Shown: positions 1 through 5,989 of the stretch, in pieces
How positions within the stretch are numbered: position 1 is the stretch's first letter
How the letters are laid out: every line of letters starts with the position of its first letter
DNA from: Candidatus Zixiibacteriota bacterium
GTDB taxonomy: Bacteria > Zixibacteria > MSB-5A5 > GN15 > FEB-12
DNA length: 6,716 nt
Direction: 5' to 3'
NCBI GenBank assembly: GCA_030619345.1
Contig: JAUXBO010000133.1
Location: forward strand, 1-6,716
The notes under the pieces: model-generated
What the model saw: only the letters and a program-made list of their open reading frames with translations
What the model was told of the DNA's origin: nothing
Databases searched by the model: none
Position numbers and translations under genes: made by a program

Positions 1-83
1 ATATAGGCACAAGCAGCCGAAGTGCAAGTCGATTGATTAAGATTCCATCTGATTGAGAGAAATGACCAATACAACCCCACAAT

Positions 84-114
84 AAAAGGCCGGAGAGTTT
101 CTCTCCGGCCTTTT
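84..114. terminator. Bidirectional intrinsic terminator after lysS
   Basis: A perfect inverted repeat: the 14-base arm AAAAGGCCGGAGAG (84-97), a TTT loop (98-100), and the complementary arm (101-114). The GC-rich core has a run of A on one side and a run of T on the other, so each strand gives a hairpin followed by a U-rich stretch. On the minus strand it lies about 40 bases after the lysS stop and should end the lysS transcript. On the plus strand it could also end a gene entering from the left. The 83 bases to its left hold only short open tails (stops at 38-40 and 54-56), none recognisable. Confidence 0.9.
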
Positions 115-152
115 GTTTGTCAACAGTTTCGCTTAGAAGCGATAACTGAAAT

Positions 153-1733
153 CTAACTCTCTTTTGTTATCTCGGTCAGAATCTTTGAAACCGGTACCGT
201 GCCCTCTTTGGTCTCTTTCATTTGTGGGAAAAAGAGTACGTCACGGATTGAGTGCTGATTGGTGAGCAGCATTACCAGTCGATCCACTCCAAACCCCAAT
301 CCACCGGTGGGCGGCATGCCGTAACACAAGGCGGTGATGAAATCATCGTCGAGGGGCTGAGCTTCTTCGTCACCCGCTTCAATCGCTTTACCCTGTTGCA
401 AAAAACGCTTTAGCTGGTCGACCGGATCGTTCAGTTCACTAAAAGCGTTGCCCATCTCCTGGGCGGCAATAAAGAGCTCAAACCTCTCGGTAAGGCGCTC
501 GTTGTCGCGATGCTCTTTGGCCAATGGTGAAATATCTTTCGGGAAATCGGCCACAAAGGTCGGTTGAATCAAAGTCGGTTCAACTTTCACCTCCCAGACA
601 GTCTCAACAACTTTACCCCAGTTAATCAGACCTTCTTCGTTTAATCCGATATCCATCTGTATGGCTTTAGCTTTTGCATCCTCGAATGACATCTCCGAAA
701 AATCGACATCACTCTTTTCCTTGATCGATCCCAGCATAGTCATCCAGGCGAACTTCGGCTCAAAGTCAATCTCGTTATCGCCGTACTCAAATTTGTAGCT
801 GTTGTGAGTTTTGTAGACGACATCGCGAAGCAGTCGTTCAAACAGATGGGCGATGTCTTTATAGTCAGCATAGGCACAGTAAAGCTCAACCATGGAAAAT
901 TCCGGATTGTGAAGACGGTCCATCCCTTCATTCCGGAAATCTTTACAGAGTTCCCAGACTTTTTCATACCCACCGACTATTAATCGCTTCAAATATAATT
1001 CGTCCGCGATTCGCATGTACATCGGGATATCAAGCGTATTATGATGCGTTTTGAACGGTCGCGCCATCGCGCCGCCATAGAGTGGCTGCAATATGGGCGT
1101 TTCGACTTCAAGAAAGTCTTCGTTGTTCAAGAAATCTCTGATCGCCCGAATAATTTTGGTGCGTGTCCGAAAAACCTCGCGAACTTTCGGATTAACAATC
1201 AGGTCCGCATAACGCCGACGGTATCGCGTTTCCACATCGGTGAGTCCGGCATGTTTGTCCGGTAGGGGATGCAACGATTTGGCCAGCAGCTCCAGCTTGT
1301 TAATTTTAAGCGTCCGCTCGCCCATTCGGGTGACAAAAAGCGTCCCCTCACAGCCGACAATATCTCCAAGATCAACTGACTTAAACAAATCGAACAACTG
1401 TTCGCCCACAATGTCGAACTTTAGATAGATCTGAATCCGTTCGCGGCCATCGCGCACGTCGGCAAAAAATGATTTGCCCATTTTCCTTTTGAGCATAACT
1501 CTTCCGGCAATGCGTACGGTTGTTTCCGCTTCTGATAGTCTATCGAAACCTTTAAGAAGACTCGCAATTTGCGAGATATTCTCAAACCGGTATGGATATG
1601 GGTTGATCCCTTCCTTGCGAAGCGCCTCGGCTTTTTCGACTCGTACCTTCATCAATTCGGCCAGAGGAATCTGAACCGTCTCAGGGGCTTGAGCCTCAGC
1701 GTTGTCTTTTGGCTTGTCTTTAGGATTATTCAA
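153..1733 (-). CDS. lysS: Lysyl-tRNA synthetase, class II
   Basis: Charges tRNA-Lys with lysine using ATP, in the cytoplasm. The 526-residue protein has the full class II architecture. An N-terminal OB-fold that binds the anticodon covers about residues 72-150 (VRIAGRVMLKRKMGKSFFADV). The catalytic domain has motif 1 near 205-222, motif 2 at 266-285 (FRNEGMDRLHNPEFSMVELY) and motif 3 at 478-491 (GLGFGVDRLVMLL). GGAMARPFKTHHNTLD (220-235) and SIRDVLFFPQMK (495-506) are typical of bacterial LysS. It is slightly longer than the usual 490-510 residues, with a charged N-terminal extension of about 25 residues and a tail of about 20 after FPQMK. The start is TTG, with an in-frame stop ten codons upstream and a modest purine-rich AAGAGAAA before it. 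Met28 is the alternative but has no visible ribosome binding site. It follows coaD by 69 bases with no clear terminator between, so it is probably cotranscribed. Confidence 0.97.
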   Translation of the reverse strand: MNNPKDKPKDNAEAQAPETVQIPLAELMKVRVEKAEALRKEGINPYPYRFENISQIASLLKGFDRLSEAETTVRIAGRVMLKRKMGKSFFADVRDGRERIQIYLKFDIVGEQLFDLFKSVDLGDIVGCEGTLFVTRMGERTLKINKLELLAKSLHPLPDKHAGLTDVETRYRRRYADLIVNPKVREVFRTRTKIIRAIRDFLNNEDFLEVETPILQPLYGGAMARPFKTHHNTLDIPMYMRIADELYLKRLIVGGYEKVWELCKDFRNEGMDRLHNPEFSMVELYCAYADYKDIAHLFERLLRDVVYKTHNSYKFEYGDNEIDFEPKFAWMTMLGSIKEKSDVDFSEMSFEDAKAKAIQMDIGLNEEGLINWGKVVETVWEVKVEPTLIQPTFVADFPKDISPLAKEHRDNERLTERFELFIAAQEMGNAFSELNDPVDQLKRFLQQGKAIEAGDEEAQPLDDDFITALCYGMPPTGGLGFGVDRLVMLLTNQHSIRDVLFFPQMKETKEGTVPVSKILTEITKES

Positions 1734-1802
1734 TTCTATTTCTCTTGCAGTGTAGGTTTATCTATTTCACGTTAGGTTGGCAAAAGGCGGACAGGCATTA
1801 GC

Positions 1803-2327
1803 CTACCCAACCACAGGTAGTTTCTTTTTGATGGCTCGTTTGACTTCCGGAGGCACCAGCCCGTTTATATCTCCGCCGTTGAGCGCAACTTCTTTGACCA
1901 GCGAAGATGAAAGATAGACCCAGGACAGCGCCGGCATCATAAACACCGTCTCAACATCGCGGGCAAGCTTCCTATTCATAAGGGCCATCTGGAATTCATA
2001 TTCAAAGTCCGACACGGCTCGCAGGCCACGGACGATTACATCGGCTTTCATTTGCAGCGCGAGATCAGCCAGCATGCCATCGAATCCAACGACTGAAATC
2101 TTTGCCGGAAGATCGAGCTTGCCCACAACTTTACTCATTAGCTTGAGCCGCTCTTCCAGATTGAACAGAGGTGATTTACCCGCGTTTCGGGAAACCGCAA
2201 CCACCACTTCGTCAACTAGTTTAGAGGCTCGCACAATCAGGGAGAGGTGGCCATTGGTTACCGGGTCGAACGTGCCGGGGTAGATAGCTTTTCTTTTAGT
2301 TGCTCGTCGTGTCACTTTATCTCGCAT
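1803..2327 (-). CDS. coaD: Phosphopantetheine adenylyltransferase
   Basis: Transfers AMP from ATP to 4'-phosphopantetheine to give dephospho-CoA, the next-to-last step of coenzyme A synthesis, in the cytoplasm. The protein has 174 residues against about 160 for the family. The nucleotidyltransferase signature is PGTFDPVTNGH (17-27), where His27 corresponds to the catalytic histidine of the (H/T)xGH motif. GKSPLF (50-55) supplies the expected lysine. VRGLRAVSDFEYEFQMALMN (99-118) and SSSLVKEVA (140-148) are the other family blocks. The extra length is a basic N-terminus of about 12 residues before the usual start of the fold (KAIYPG). The ATG at 2327 has an in-frame TGA three codons upstream and no good ribosome binding site; a GTG at codon 5 is possible. 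A 61-base gap separates it from the PilM-like gene upstream. Confidence 0.97.
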   Translation of the reverse strand: MRDKVTRRATKRKAIYPGTFDPVTNGHLSLIVRASKLVDEVVVAVSRNAGKSPLFNLEERLKLMSKVVGKLDLPAKISVVGFDGMLADLALQMKADVIVRGLRAVSDFEYEFQMALMNRKLARDVETVFMMPALSWVYLSSSLVKEVALNGGDINGLVPPEVKRAIKKKLPVVG

Positions 2328-2388
2328 TGAGAGTCAAAGCCCTCTCTAATCAATAACATGGTAAAAAAAACGACTATCATTTGCAAGT

Positions 2389-3240
2389 CTAATCAACCGT
2401 AAGTCCCAGCGCCACTATATAGTCTTCAAGAGGCACCCCGGCGGCTACGGCCGGATCGGCAAAAAAACCTTCGTTACCCTTCAAAACTACAGAATTCGCA
2501 CCGAGATTTTCTCCCAGATCACCGAGGATATCTTCTTTCGTAAATCGGCCGCCGACAATGACGGCTGAAAGCGGAATGGTAATTCCCTCGCCAAATAGAA
2601 TCTCTAATTGGAAATTAAGAATCGTTCTGAACTCAAGGAGAATCCTTGGCCAATCTTCGGGTTTTCCCCAGTCAAACCGTTCCAGTTTGATGCCAAACAA
2701 AGCCACTATCCGTTCACGATAGATCAAGCAGACTGAGGCGGCATCGTCAGTGCAGTCAGACAGGCAGATCAACTCACCCGGTTCCTTGAGGCAAAATTTT
2801 AGGTAGCCATTTCCAAGGGCCAAGGCCCGCATTCGGTATCGAAACGAGTCAAGGCCGGGGGCCACAGAATTGGAATAATCACCTAGCCGTTCTTTTCGCG
2901 AGGCCAGGATGATCTGGTAGTCTTTGAGCCCGCCTGAGATCAGATCGAGTTCGAATTGCGAGACATCTTCCAAAAGAGAAGCTGAAACTTCGAAAAAGGC
3001 TCGATCTTTAACGGGAATCTCGTGGTCATCCTTGAGCCTTAGTCTCTTGACCAGGACCAGATCGTCCGGTACCGACAGATATTGTGTCGGGGAGGTCAGC
3101 AGTTCATGTTCCGGTTTCTGTCCGACCGGACTGCGCAACAATGCTTTTATTTGGGGCCGGTCACCGGAAATTTCGACGCGTGCGGCATACAGCGTATCGT
3201 CTCGGCGATCAAAACCGATACGAGCAAAGGATTCATTCAT
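2389..3240 (-). CDS. PilM-like actin-fold protein with decayed nucleotide site
   Basis: A 283-residue soluble protein resembling PilM, the FtsA/actin-like protein on the cytoplasmic side of type IV pilus and type II secretion machines. The resemblance is in layout. The N-terminus IGFDRRDDTLYAARVEI (8-24) stands where PilM has its first phosphate loop. An SHS2-like stretch follows, with LSVPDDLVLVKRLRLKDD (55-72) and FFEVSASLLEDVSQFELDLI (82-101). LICLSDCTDDAASVCLI (157-173) is at the second phosphate loop, AVIVGGRF (226-233) matches the GG segment near the C-terminus, and the protein ends in a PilM-like IVALGL. Neither phosphate loop has the usual glycine pattern, so ATP binding is doubtful. 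The ATG overlaps the stop of the HhH gene upstream (ATGA, 3237-3240), which points to translational coupling. pilN, pilO and pilP do not follow; coaD does. The family call is from memory of PilM sequences, not a search. Confidence 0.6.
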   Translation of the reverse strand: MNESFARIGFDRRDDTLYAARVEISGDRPQIKALLRSPVGQKPEHELLTSPTQYLSVPDDLVLVKRLRLKDDHEIPVKDRAFFEVSASLLEDVSQFELDLISGGLKDYQIILASRKERLGDYSNSVAPGLDSFRYRMRALALGNGYLKFCLKEPGELICLSDCTDDAASVCLIYRERIVALFGIKLERFDWGKPEDWPRILLEFRTILNFQLEILFGEGITIPLSAVIVGGRFTKEDILGDLGENLGANSVVLKGNEGFFADPAVAAGVPLEDYIVALGLTVD

Positions 3241-3623
3241 TGGGGGCGAACTTTCAGATACGGACGGAGACGTTCATAAAGCCGGGGGCCGATCCCGTTG
3301 ACATTGATGATATCGATTTCTGTTTCAAACCTGTGGTTAACTCGGTAGGCAACGATTCTGTCCGCCAGCACGGGTCCGATACCGGGAAGCAGTTCCAGTG
3401 AATCGGCCGGAGAACTGTTGGGGTCAAGAATAAACAGGCCGGTGAAAAGTTGCTCCGGCTCGGCAATTGTTAATTCTAAAGGAGGACGCGTTTTAGAGGG
3501 GAGCGAGTAGGTCTGAATCAGGAGGATCAGGCCGAGTACAACCGCGACTACGCTCAGAGTCACGATAAACTTCAATTGTCGATTTGTGATTAAAGAGTCT
3601 TTATTCATTTTTCGCTCGGCCAT
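3237..3623 (-). CDS. Membrane-anchored ComEA-like helix-hairpin-helix protein
   Basis: A 128-residue protein with a basic N-terminus, one membrane segment (about 18-37) and a linker rich in Pro, Glu and Ser. The C-terminal domain has two helix-hairpin-helix motifs: LLPGIGPVLADRIVAYR (78-94) and NVNGIGPRLYERLRPYL (107-123). This matches the DNA-binding part of ComEA, which holds incoming DNA outside the inner membrane during natural transformation. The orientation expected from the basic N-terminus puts the HhH domain in the periplasm. Such small HhH proteins are common and many have no proven role in uptake. The listed ATG has no ribosome binding site. The ATG at codon 6 (3608) has a weak GAG upstream and sits better relative to the candidate promoter at 3640-3667, so the true protein may be 123 residues. 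The stop overlaps the start of the PilM-like gene. Confidence 0.8.
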   Translation of the reverse strand: MAERKMNKDSLITNRQLKFIVTLSVVAVVLGLILLIQTYSLPSKTRPPLELTIAEPEQLFTGLFILDPNSSPADSLELLPGIGPVLADRIVAYRVNHRFETEIDIINVNGIGPRLYERLRPYLKVRPQ

Positions 3624-3639
3624 AATTTACTATGGCGGG

Positions 3640-3667
3640 AATATAGCATGCCGATGCGAAAAATCAA
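3640..3667 (-). promoter_or_regulatory. Candidate sigma-70 type promoter for the HhH/PilM-like pair
   Basis: In the 55-base gap before the HhH gene, the minus strand reads TTGATT (3667-3662), 16 bases, then TATATT (3645-3640). These match TTGACA at 4 of 6 positions and TATAAT at 5 of 6. Transcription would begin near 3633, about 10 bases before the first ATG (3623) and about 25 before the second (3608). That favours the second ATG unless the message is nearly leaderless. Found by eye only. Confidence 0.4.
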
Positions 3668-3678
3668 CTACAGTGGCA

Positions 3679-4233
3679 CTATCCGCTGATACAGCCGGAA
3701 TCGACACCGTCGGGGAGAGGCAGCAGTTTGCCGCCGGAATCAAGTAATTGCTCGATATCCAGTTTGCCGTCACTGTCAGTCAGAATCTGTTTCAAGAATT
3801 TCTTGGACAGGAATTTCCTGGAATAGATCGCGAATAACGGCTGAGAATTTTCATCCATTTCGGGAATGCGATAACCAAGAAACGGTTCACCATTATAGTT
3901 TTTGATAAGATTCACCGGCAATTCCAACGGAAAATCAGTCACCTCGGTTGAACCGATGAAAACAGCATCAGCGCCAGTGTCATCCAGGGCCGCTTGGAGT
4001 CCGACCACGGGGTCACGGCGATCGCTGGCATCGCAGACGTGAGGGTAATTCAAGTAATGCTCGCGGGCCTGATCTTCCTTGATGACCAATTTGACTTTGT
4101 CGAAGATAGCAGCATACCGACGGTAGCCGGTTTCAAGACGTGTAAGTTCACCCTGGCTTGAGAAATCCCGTTCTCGGTTTTTCTCACCTCCTGCGAGAAT
4201 ATAGCAATTCATCTGCTTAAATGGTTTGGCCAT
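3679..4233 (-). CDS. MobA-like nucleotidyltransferase, signature motif degenerate
   Basis: A 184-residue protein resembling MobA, which attaches GMP to molybdopterin to form the molybdenum guanine dinucleotide cofactor. It opens the fold with NCYILAGGE (9-17). VKLVIKEDQ (47-55), DPVVGLQAALDDTGADAVFIG (74-94), a TDFPLEL segment (99-105) like the metal-binding DxP region, and QPLFAIYSRKFL (131-142) follow in MobA order. The length fits the family (about 190-200). The signature GGxSxRMGxDK reads GGEKNRERDFS here: only the arginine is kept, and the lysine that binds the nucleotide phosphates is gone. Activity as a guanylyltransferase is therefore doubtful. AGGAAAG (4250-4244) lies 10 bases before the ATG at 4233; Met8 starts closer to the fold but has no such site. 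No other molybdenum cofactor gene is in view. It follows a 181-base gap and is 55 bases from the HhH gene. Confidence 0.65.
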   Translation of the reverse strand: MAKPFKQMNCYILAGGEKNRERDFSSQGELTRLETGYRRYAAIFDKVKLVIKEDQAREHYLNYPHVCDASDRRDPVVGLQAALDDTGADAVFIGSTEVTDFPLELPVNLIKNYNGEPFLGYRIPEMDENSQPLFAIYSRKFLSKKFLKQILTDSDGKLDIEQLLDSGGKLLPLPDGVDSGCISG

Positions 4234-4292
4234 AGAAAAACAGCTTTCCTGTTGGTTGGATAATTATGTCTAAGAAAAAGAAATTTTGATTA

Positions 4293-4315
4293 CTCGGTCG
4301 ATTATACATACCGAG
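4293..4315 (-). promoter_or_regulatory. TATAAT box inside an inverted repeat (candidate promoter and operator)
   Basis: The 181-base gap between lptC and the MobA-like gene has a perfect TATAAT on the minus strand (4306-4301). It is enclosed by a perfect 6-base inverted repeat, CTCGGT (4293-4298) and ACCGAG (4310-4315), separated by 11 bases. A dyad over the -10 region is a common place for a repressor to bind. The -35 region 16-18 bases upstream is poor, so an activator or weak promoter is possible. Transcription from here would begin near 4294 and leave a leader of about 60 bases before the MobA-like ATG. The rest of the gap is AT-rich with no other clear element. Confidence 0.4.
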
Positions 4316-4414
4316 AATTGAGTAACGGAATAAGTCAGCATTTGAGCAACAAAAAAGTACGCGAGGACTCTATTTTCTTGATATCAGAGATCTATTGTCG
4401 AAATAGTCGAGTGA

Positions 4415-4981
4415 CTACAACTCTTTGCCGCGTTTCTTAACGTCCGTGATCTTGCCGGAGACCTGATCGAGAATGCGAAAGGGGAATAAATCCTGATCGG
4501 CCTCAAGACCAACGCCGGTCATAACGTCATCTCCCACTGTGATTTCGACAAATACGTTGCTGTGTATTTTTGCGTCCTTGCCGAGCCAATAGAGGTATTC
4601 GGTGTTTAGCTGAATACTGTCGTCAGTTATTACCACCACATTTCCATACATGTCAATCCGTTGGCTGGTCTCGCGGATAATTCCCGAGTCCCCGACAATA
4701 TTGGTGGTGGCTCTTCCGGTCGAATCAAAGATATTGATATTCACCACGTAGGCCATAGTAGAATCGAGTTTTTCGTATTTGCGGATAACTTCTGCATTGA
4801 TCTCAGTTGTGACTCGATCACGATTGTGGAGTCGAATAGTAGCGACGCCCAACTCCGAGTCTGGAAGATCCAAGCTGTCGGTTGCCGAAGCTACCTCAGT
4901 TTTGCCCGATTCCGAGTCTCCGCAGCCGAGGCCAATAACGGTGATGACCAGGCAGATTATGTATGTAAATAGTCTATTCAT
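4415..4981 (-). CDS. lptC: LPS export protein LptC, probable lipoprotein
   Basis: LptC passes LPS from the LptBFG extractor in the inner membrane to the periplasmic bridge protein LptA. The 188-residue protein starts with a lipoprotein-like signal: MNRLF, a hydrophobic stretch (6-19), then GLGCGDSE with Cys20. The residue at -3 is Gly, not the usual Leu, so the lipobox is imperfect. The body (45-175) matches the LptC/DUF1239 beta-jellyroll: INAEVIRKYEK (61-71), FDSTGRATTNIVGDSGIIRE (85-104), RIDMYGNVVVI (108-118), the NTEYLYWLGKDAKIHSN segment (126-142) and VMTGVGLEADQDL (153-165). Enterobacterial LptC has an uncleaved membrane anchor instead; lipoprotein forms occur in other phyla. AAGAGAG lies 4 bases before the ATG. 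It is 66 bases after the acyltransferase gene, but lptA and lptB do not follow. Confidence 0.85.
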   Translation of the reverse strand: MNRLFTYIICLVITVIGLGCGDSESGKTEVASATDSLDLPDSELGVATIRLHNRDRVTTEINAEVIRKYEKLDSTMAYVVNINIFDSTGRATTNIVGDSGIIRETSQRIDMYGNVVVITDDSIQLNTEYLYWLGKDAKIHSNVFVEITVGDDVMTGVGLEADQDLFPFRILDQVSGKITDVKKRGKEL

Positions 4982-5047
4982 TTCACTCTCTTATACGTGT
5001 ATCGACATTCAAAGTCGGTATAATTAGCCCAAGGTCAAGTGATATTA

Positions 5048-5944
5048 TCACGGCTGAGTGTGCCAGCGATTGTGTAGCCATATCCACTGATCGCGGTAAG
5101 TATTGATCAGTTCCTCCAGAGCGATAGTGCATTTGCGGGTCAAGCGGACAGCGTCTTCTTCCAAATTCCCGGTTGGTTCGATAGTCACTTCCGGTCGAAT
5201 AATCAAACGGTAGCGATCGTTGCTGATCCGGACACAGGCCATTGGAACCAGAGCCGCTCCGCTCTTGAGAGCGATCAGGCTCTGCCCGATAGGAGTGTTT
5301 GAGAGGCGGCCAAAAGCCGGGATCATTTCCGAACGGACCCGTATGGAATCGGTATCAATCAGGGCGCCAATAATATCACCCGCTTTGAGCCATTTCAGGA
5401 TGCGACGGGGTGAATCAGTGGTGGAGATATTGATCAGGCCCATAGCCTCCCGGTTGGCAACTAGGAGGTCATCAAGCCGCTTATCATACATCTCGCGTCC
5501 AATTATGGCTGCTTTGTAACCGAGCGAGTTCATCATGGCGGCCATCAGTTCGAAATGTCCAAGATGACCGGAAATGCCAAAGACTCCCATGCCGCGTTTG
5601 TGGGCCGTGTCGAAGTGATCGAGACCATCAACCTCGACCAAAGCCCTGATTTGAGTGACAAAGTATTTCTTAAAGCGAATCAGTTCGGCGAGGTTTTTAC
5701 CACTATGAACAAAAAAGTTGCGTCCGATAATCTCCCGTTCCCGTCTGGACATCGAATCATCGTAGACCGCTTTTAGGTGGCGGTTGATTCTATATCGATC
5801 TCTTGGCAGTAGTCTCCAGGCCAGAAGACCGATAAAAGCGCCTGCGGCCATCGCCGCCCGGCGAGGAATGGAATTGAAACATAGCAGGAAAGTGCGGGTG
5901 AGAATCACTGTCGCAAATCTTTTGAGCCGCTTTTTCAATAACAA
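5048..5944 (-). CDS. Lipid A-type acyltransferase, LpxL/LpxM (HtrB) family
   Basis: A 298-residue inner-membrane acyltransferase that probably adds a secondary acyl chain to the lipid A precursor. The N-terminus is basic, then hydrophobic (about 11-46), as expected for a membrane anchor. The catalytic H-x4-E motif is in GISGHLGHFE (123-132; His127 and Glu132). IPAFGRLSNTPIGQSLIALKS (208-228) matches the substrate-binding block, and QWIWLHNRW (286-294) is the typical C-terminal signature. The length fits the family (about 290-310). The start is TTG, supported by AAGGAAAA (5956-5949) four bases upstream; no ATG or GTG is better placed. Lying between kdsD and lptC argues for a lipid A role, though related enzymes also acylate phosphatidylinositol mannosides and other lipids. 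Which acyl position or chain it uses cannot be read from sequence. Confidence 0.9.
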   Translation of the reverse strand: MLLKKRLKRFATVILTRTFLLCFNSIPRRAAMAAGAFIGLLAWRLLPRDRYRINRHLKAVYDDSMSRREREIIGRNFFVHSGKNLAELIRFKKYFVTQIRALVEVDGLDHFDTAHKRGMGVFGISGHLGHFELMAAMMNSLGYKAAIIGREMYDKRLDDLLVANREAMGLINISTTDSPRRILKWLKAGDIIGALIDTDSIRVRSEMIPAFGRLSNTPIGQSLIALKSGAALVPMACVRISNDRYRLIIRPEVTIEPTGNLEEDAVRLTRKCTIALEELINTYRDQWIWLHNRWHTQP

Positions 5945-5948
5945 ATGG

Positions 5949-5956
5949 TTTTCCTT
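5949..5956 (-). promoter_or_regulatory. Ribosome binding site of the acyltransferase gene
   Basis: The minus strand reads AAGGAAAA, with the AAGGA core 7 bases before the TTG at 5944. This is the clearest ribosome binding site in the window and decides the TTG start, since no ATG or GTG is suitably placed. Confidence 0.7.
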
Positions 5957-5975
5957 GCTCGGACCTTTGCTATAA

Positions 5976-5989
5976 AGCCATAAATGGCT
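5976..5989 (-). other. Small hairpin at the kdsD stop codon
   Basis: AGCCA (5976-5980), a 4-base loop and TGGCT (5985-5989) form a 5-bp hairpin that begins at the last base of the kdsD stop. On the minus strand it is followed by TTTATAG, a poor U-tract. It might weaken read-through or protect the kdsD message, but it is too short to call a terminator. Confidence 0.25.

Noticed and set aside
1..83. Short open tails on the plus strand, ending at 38-40 and 54-56, as possible ends of an incoming gene.
   Set aside because: Only 12-17 codons each with no recognisable sequence; the bidirectional terminator hints at a converging gene but does not show one.
1775..1812. Imperfect inverted repeat (GGTTGG with CCAACC, inner AGGC with GCCT) at the coaD-lysS junction.
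   Set aside because: Paired blocks are short and broken by mismatches, and no U-tract follows in the right place.
2363..2389. A run of eight T on the minus strand after the PilM-like stop, with a GACT/AGTC stem before it, as a terminator.
   Set aside because: The stem is only 4 bp with a 10-base loop, too weak for an intrinsic terminator.
2924..3301. Plus-strand open frame of 125 codons opposite the PilM-like gene, and other antisense frames opposite lysS and the acyltransferase.
   Set aside because: Low-complexity Ser/Arg-rich translations with no ribosome binding site, lying opposite a better supported gene; typical shadows.
3237..3466. Minus-strand open frame of 70 codons (3254-3466) inside the HhH gene.
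   Set aside because: A different frame of the same strand; the HhH frame carries clear motifs and this one none.
4990..4995. TATAAG on the minus strand just before lptC as a -10 box.
   Set aside because: It overlaps the lptC ribosome binding site, would leave almost no leader, and has no good -35 partner.
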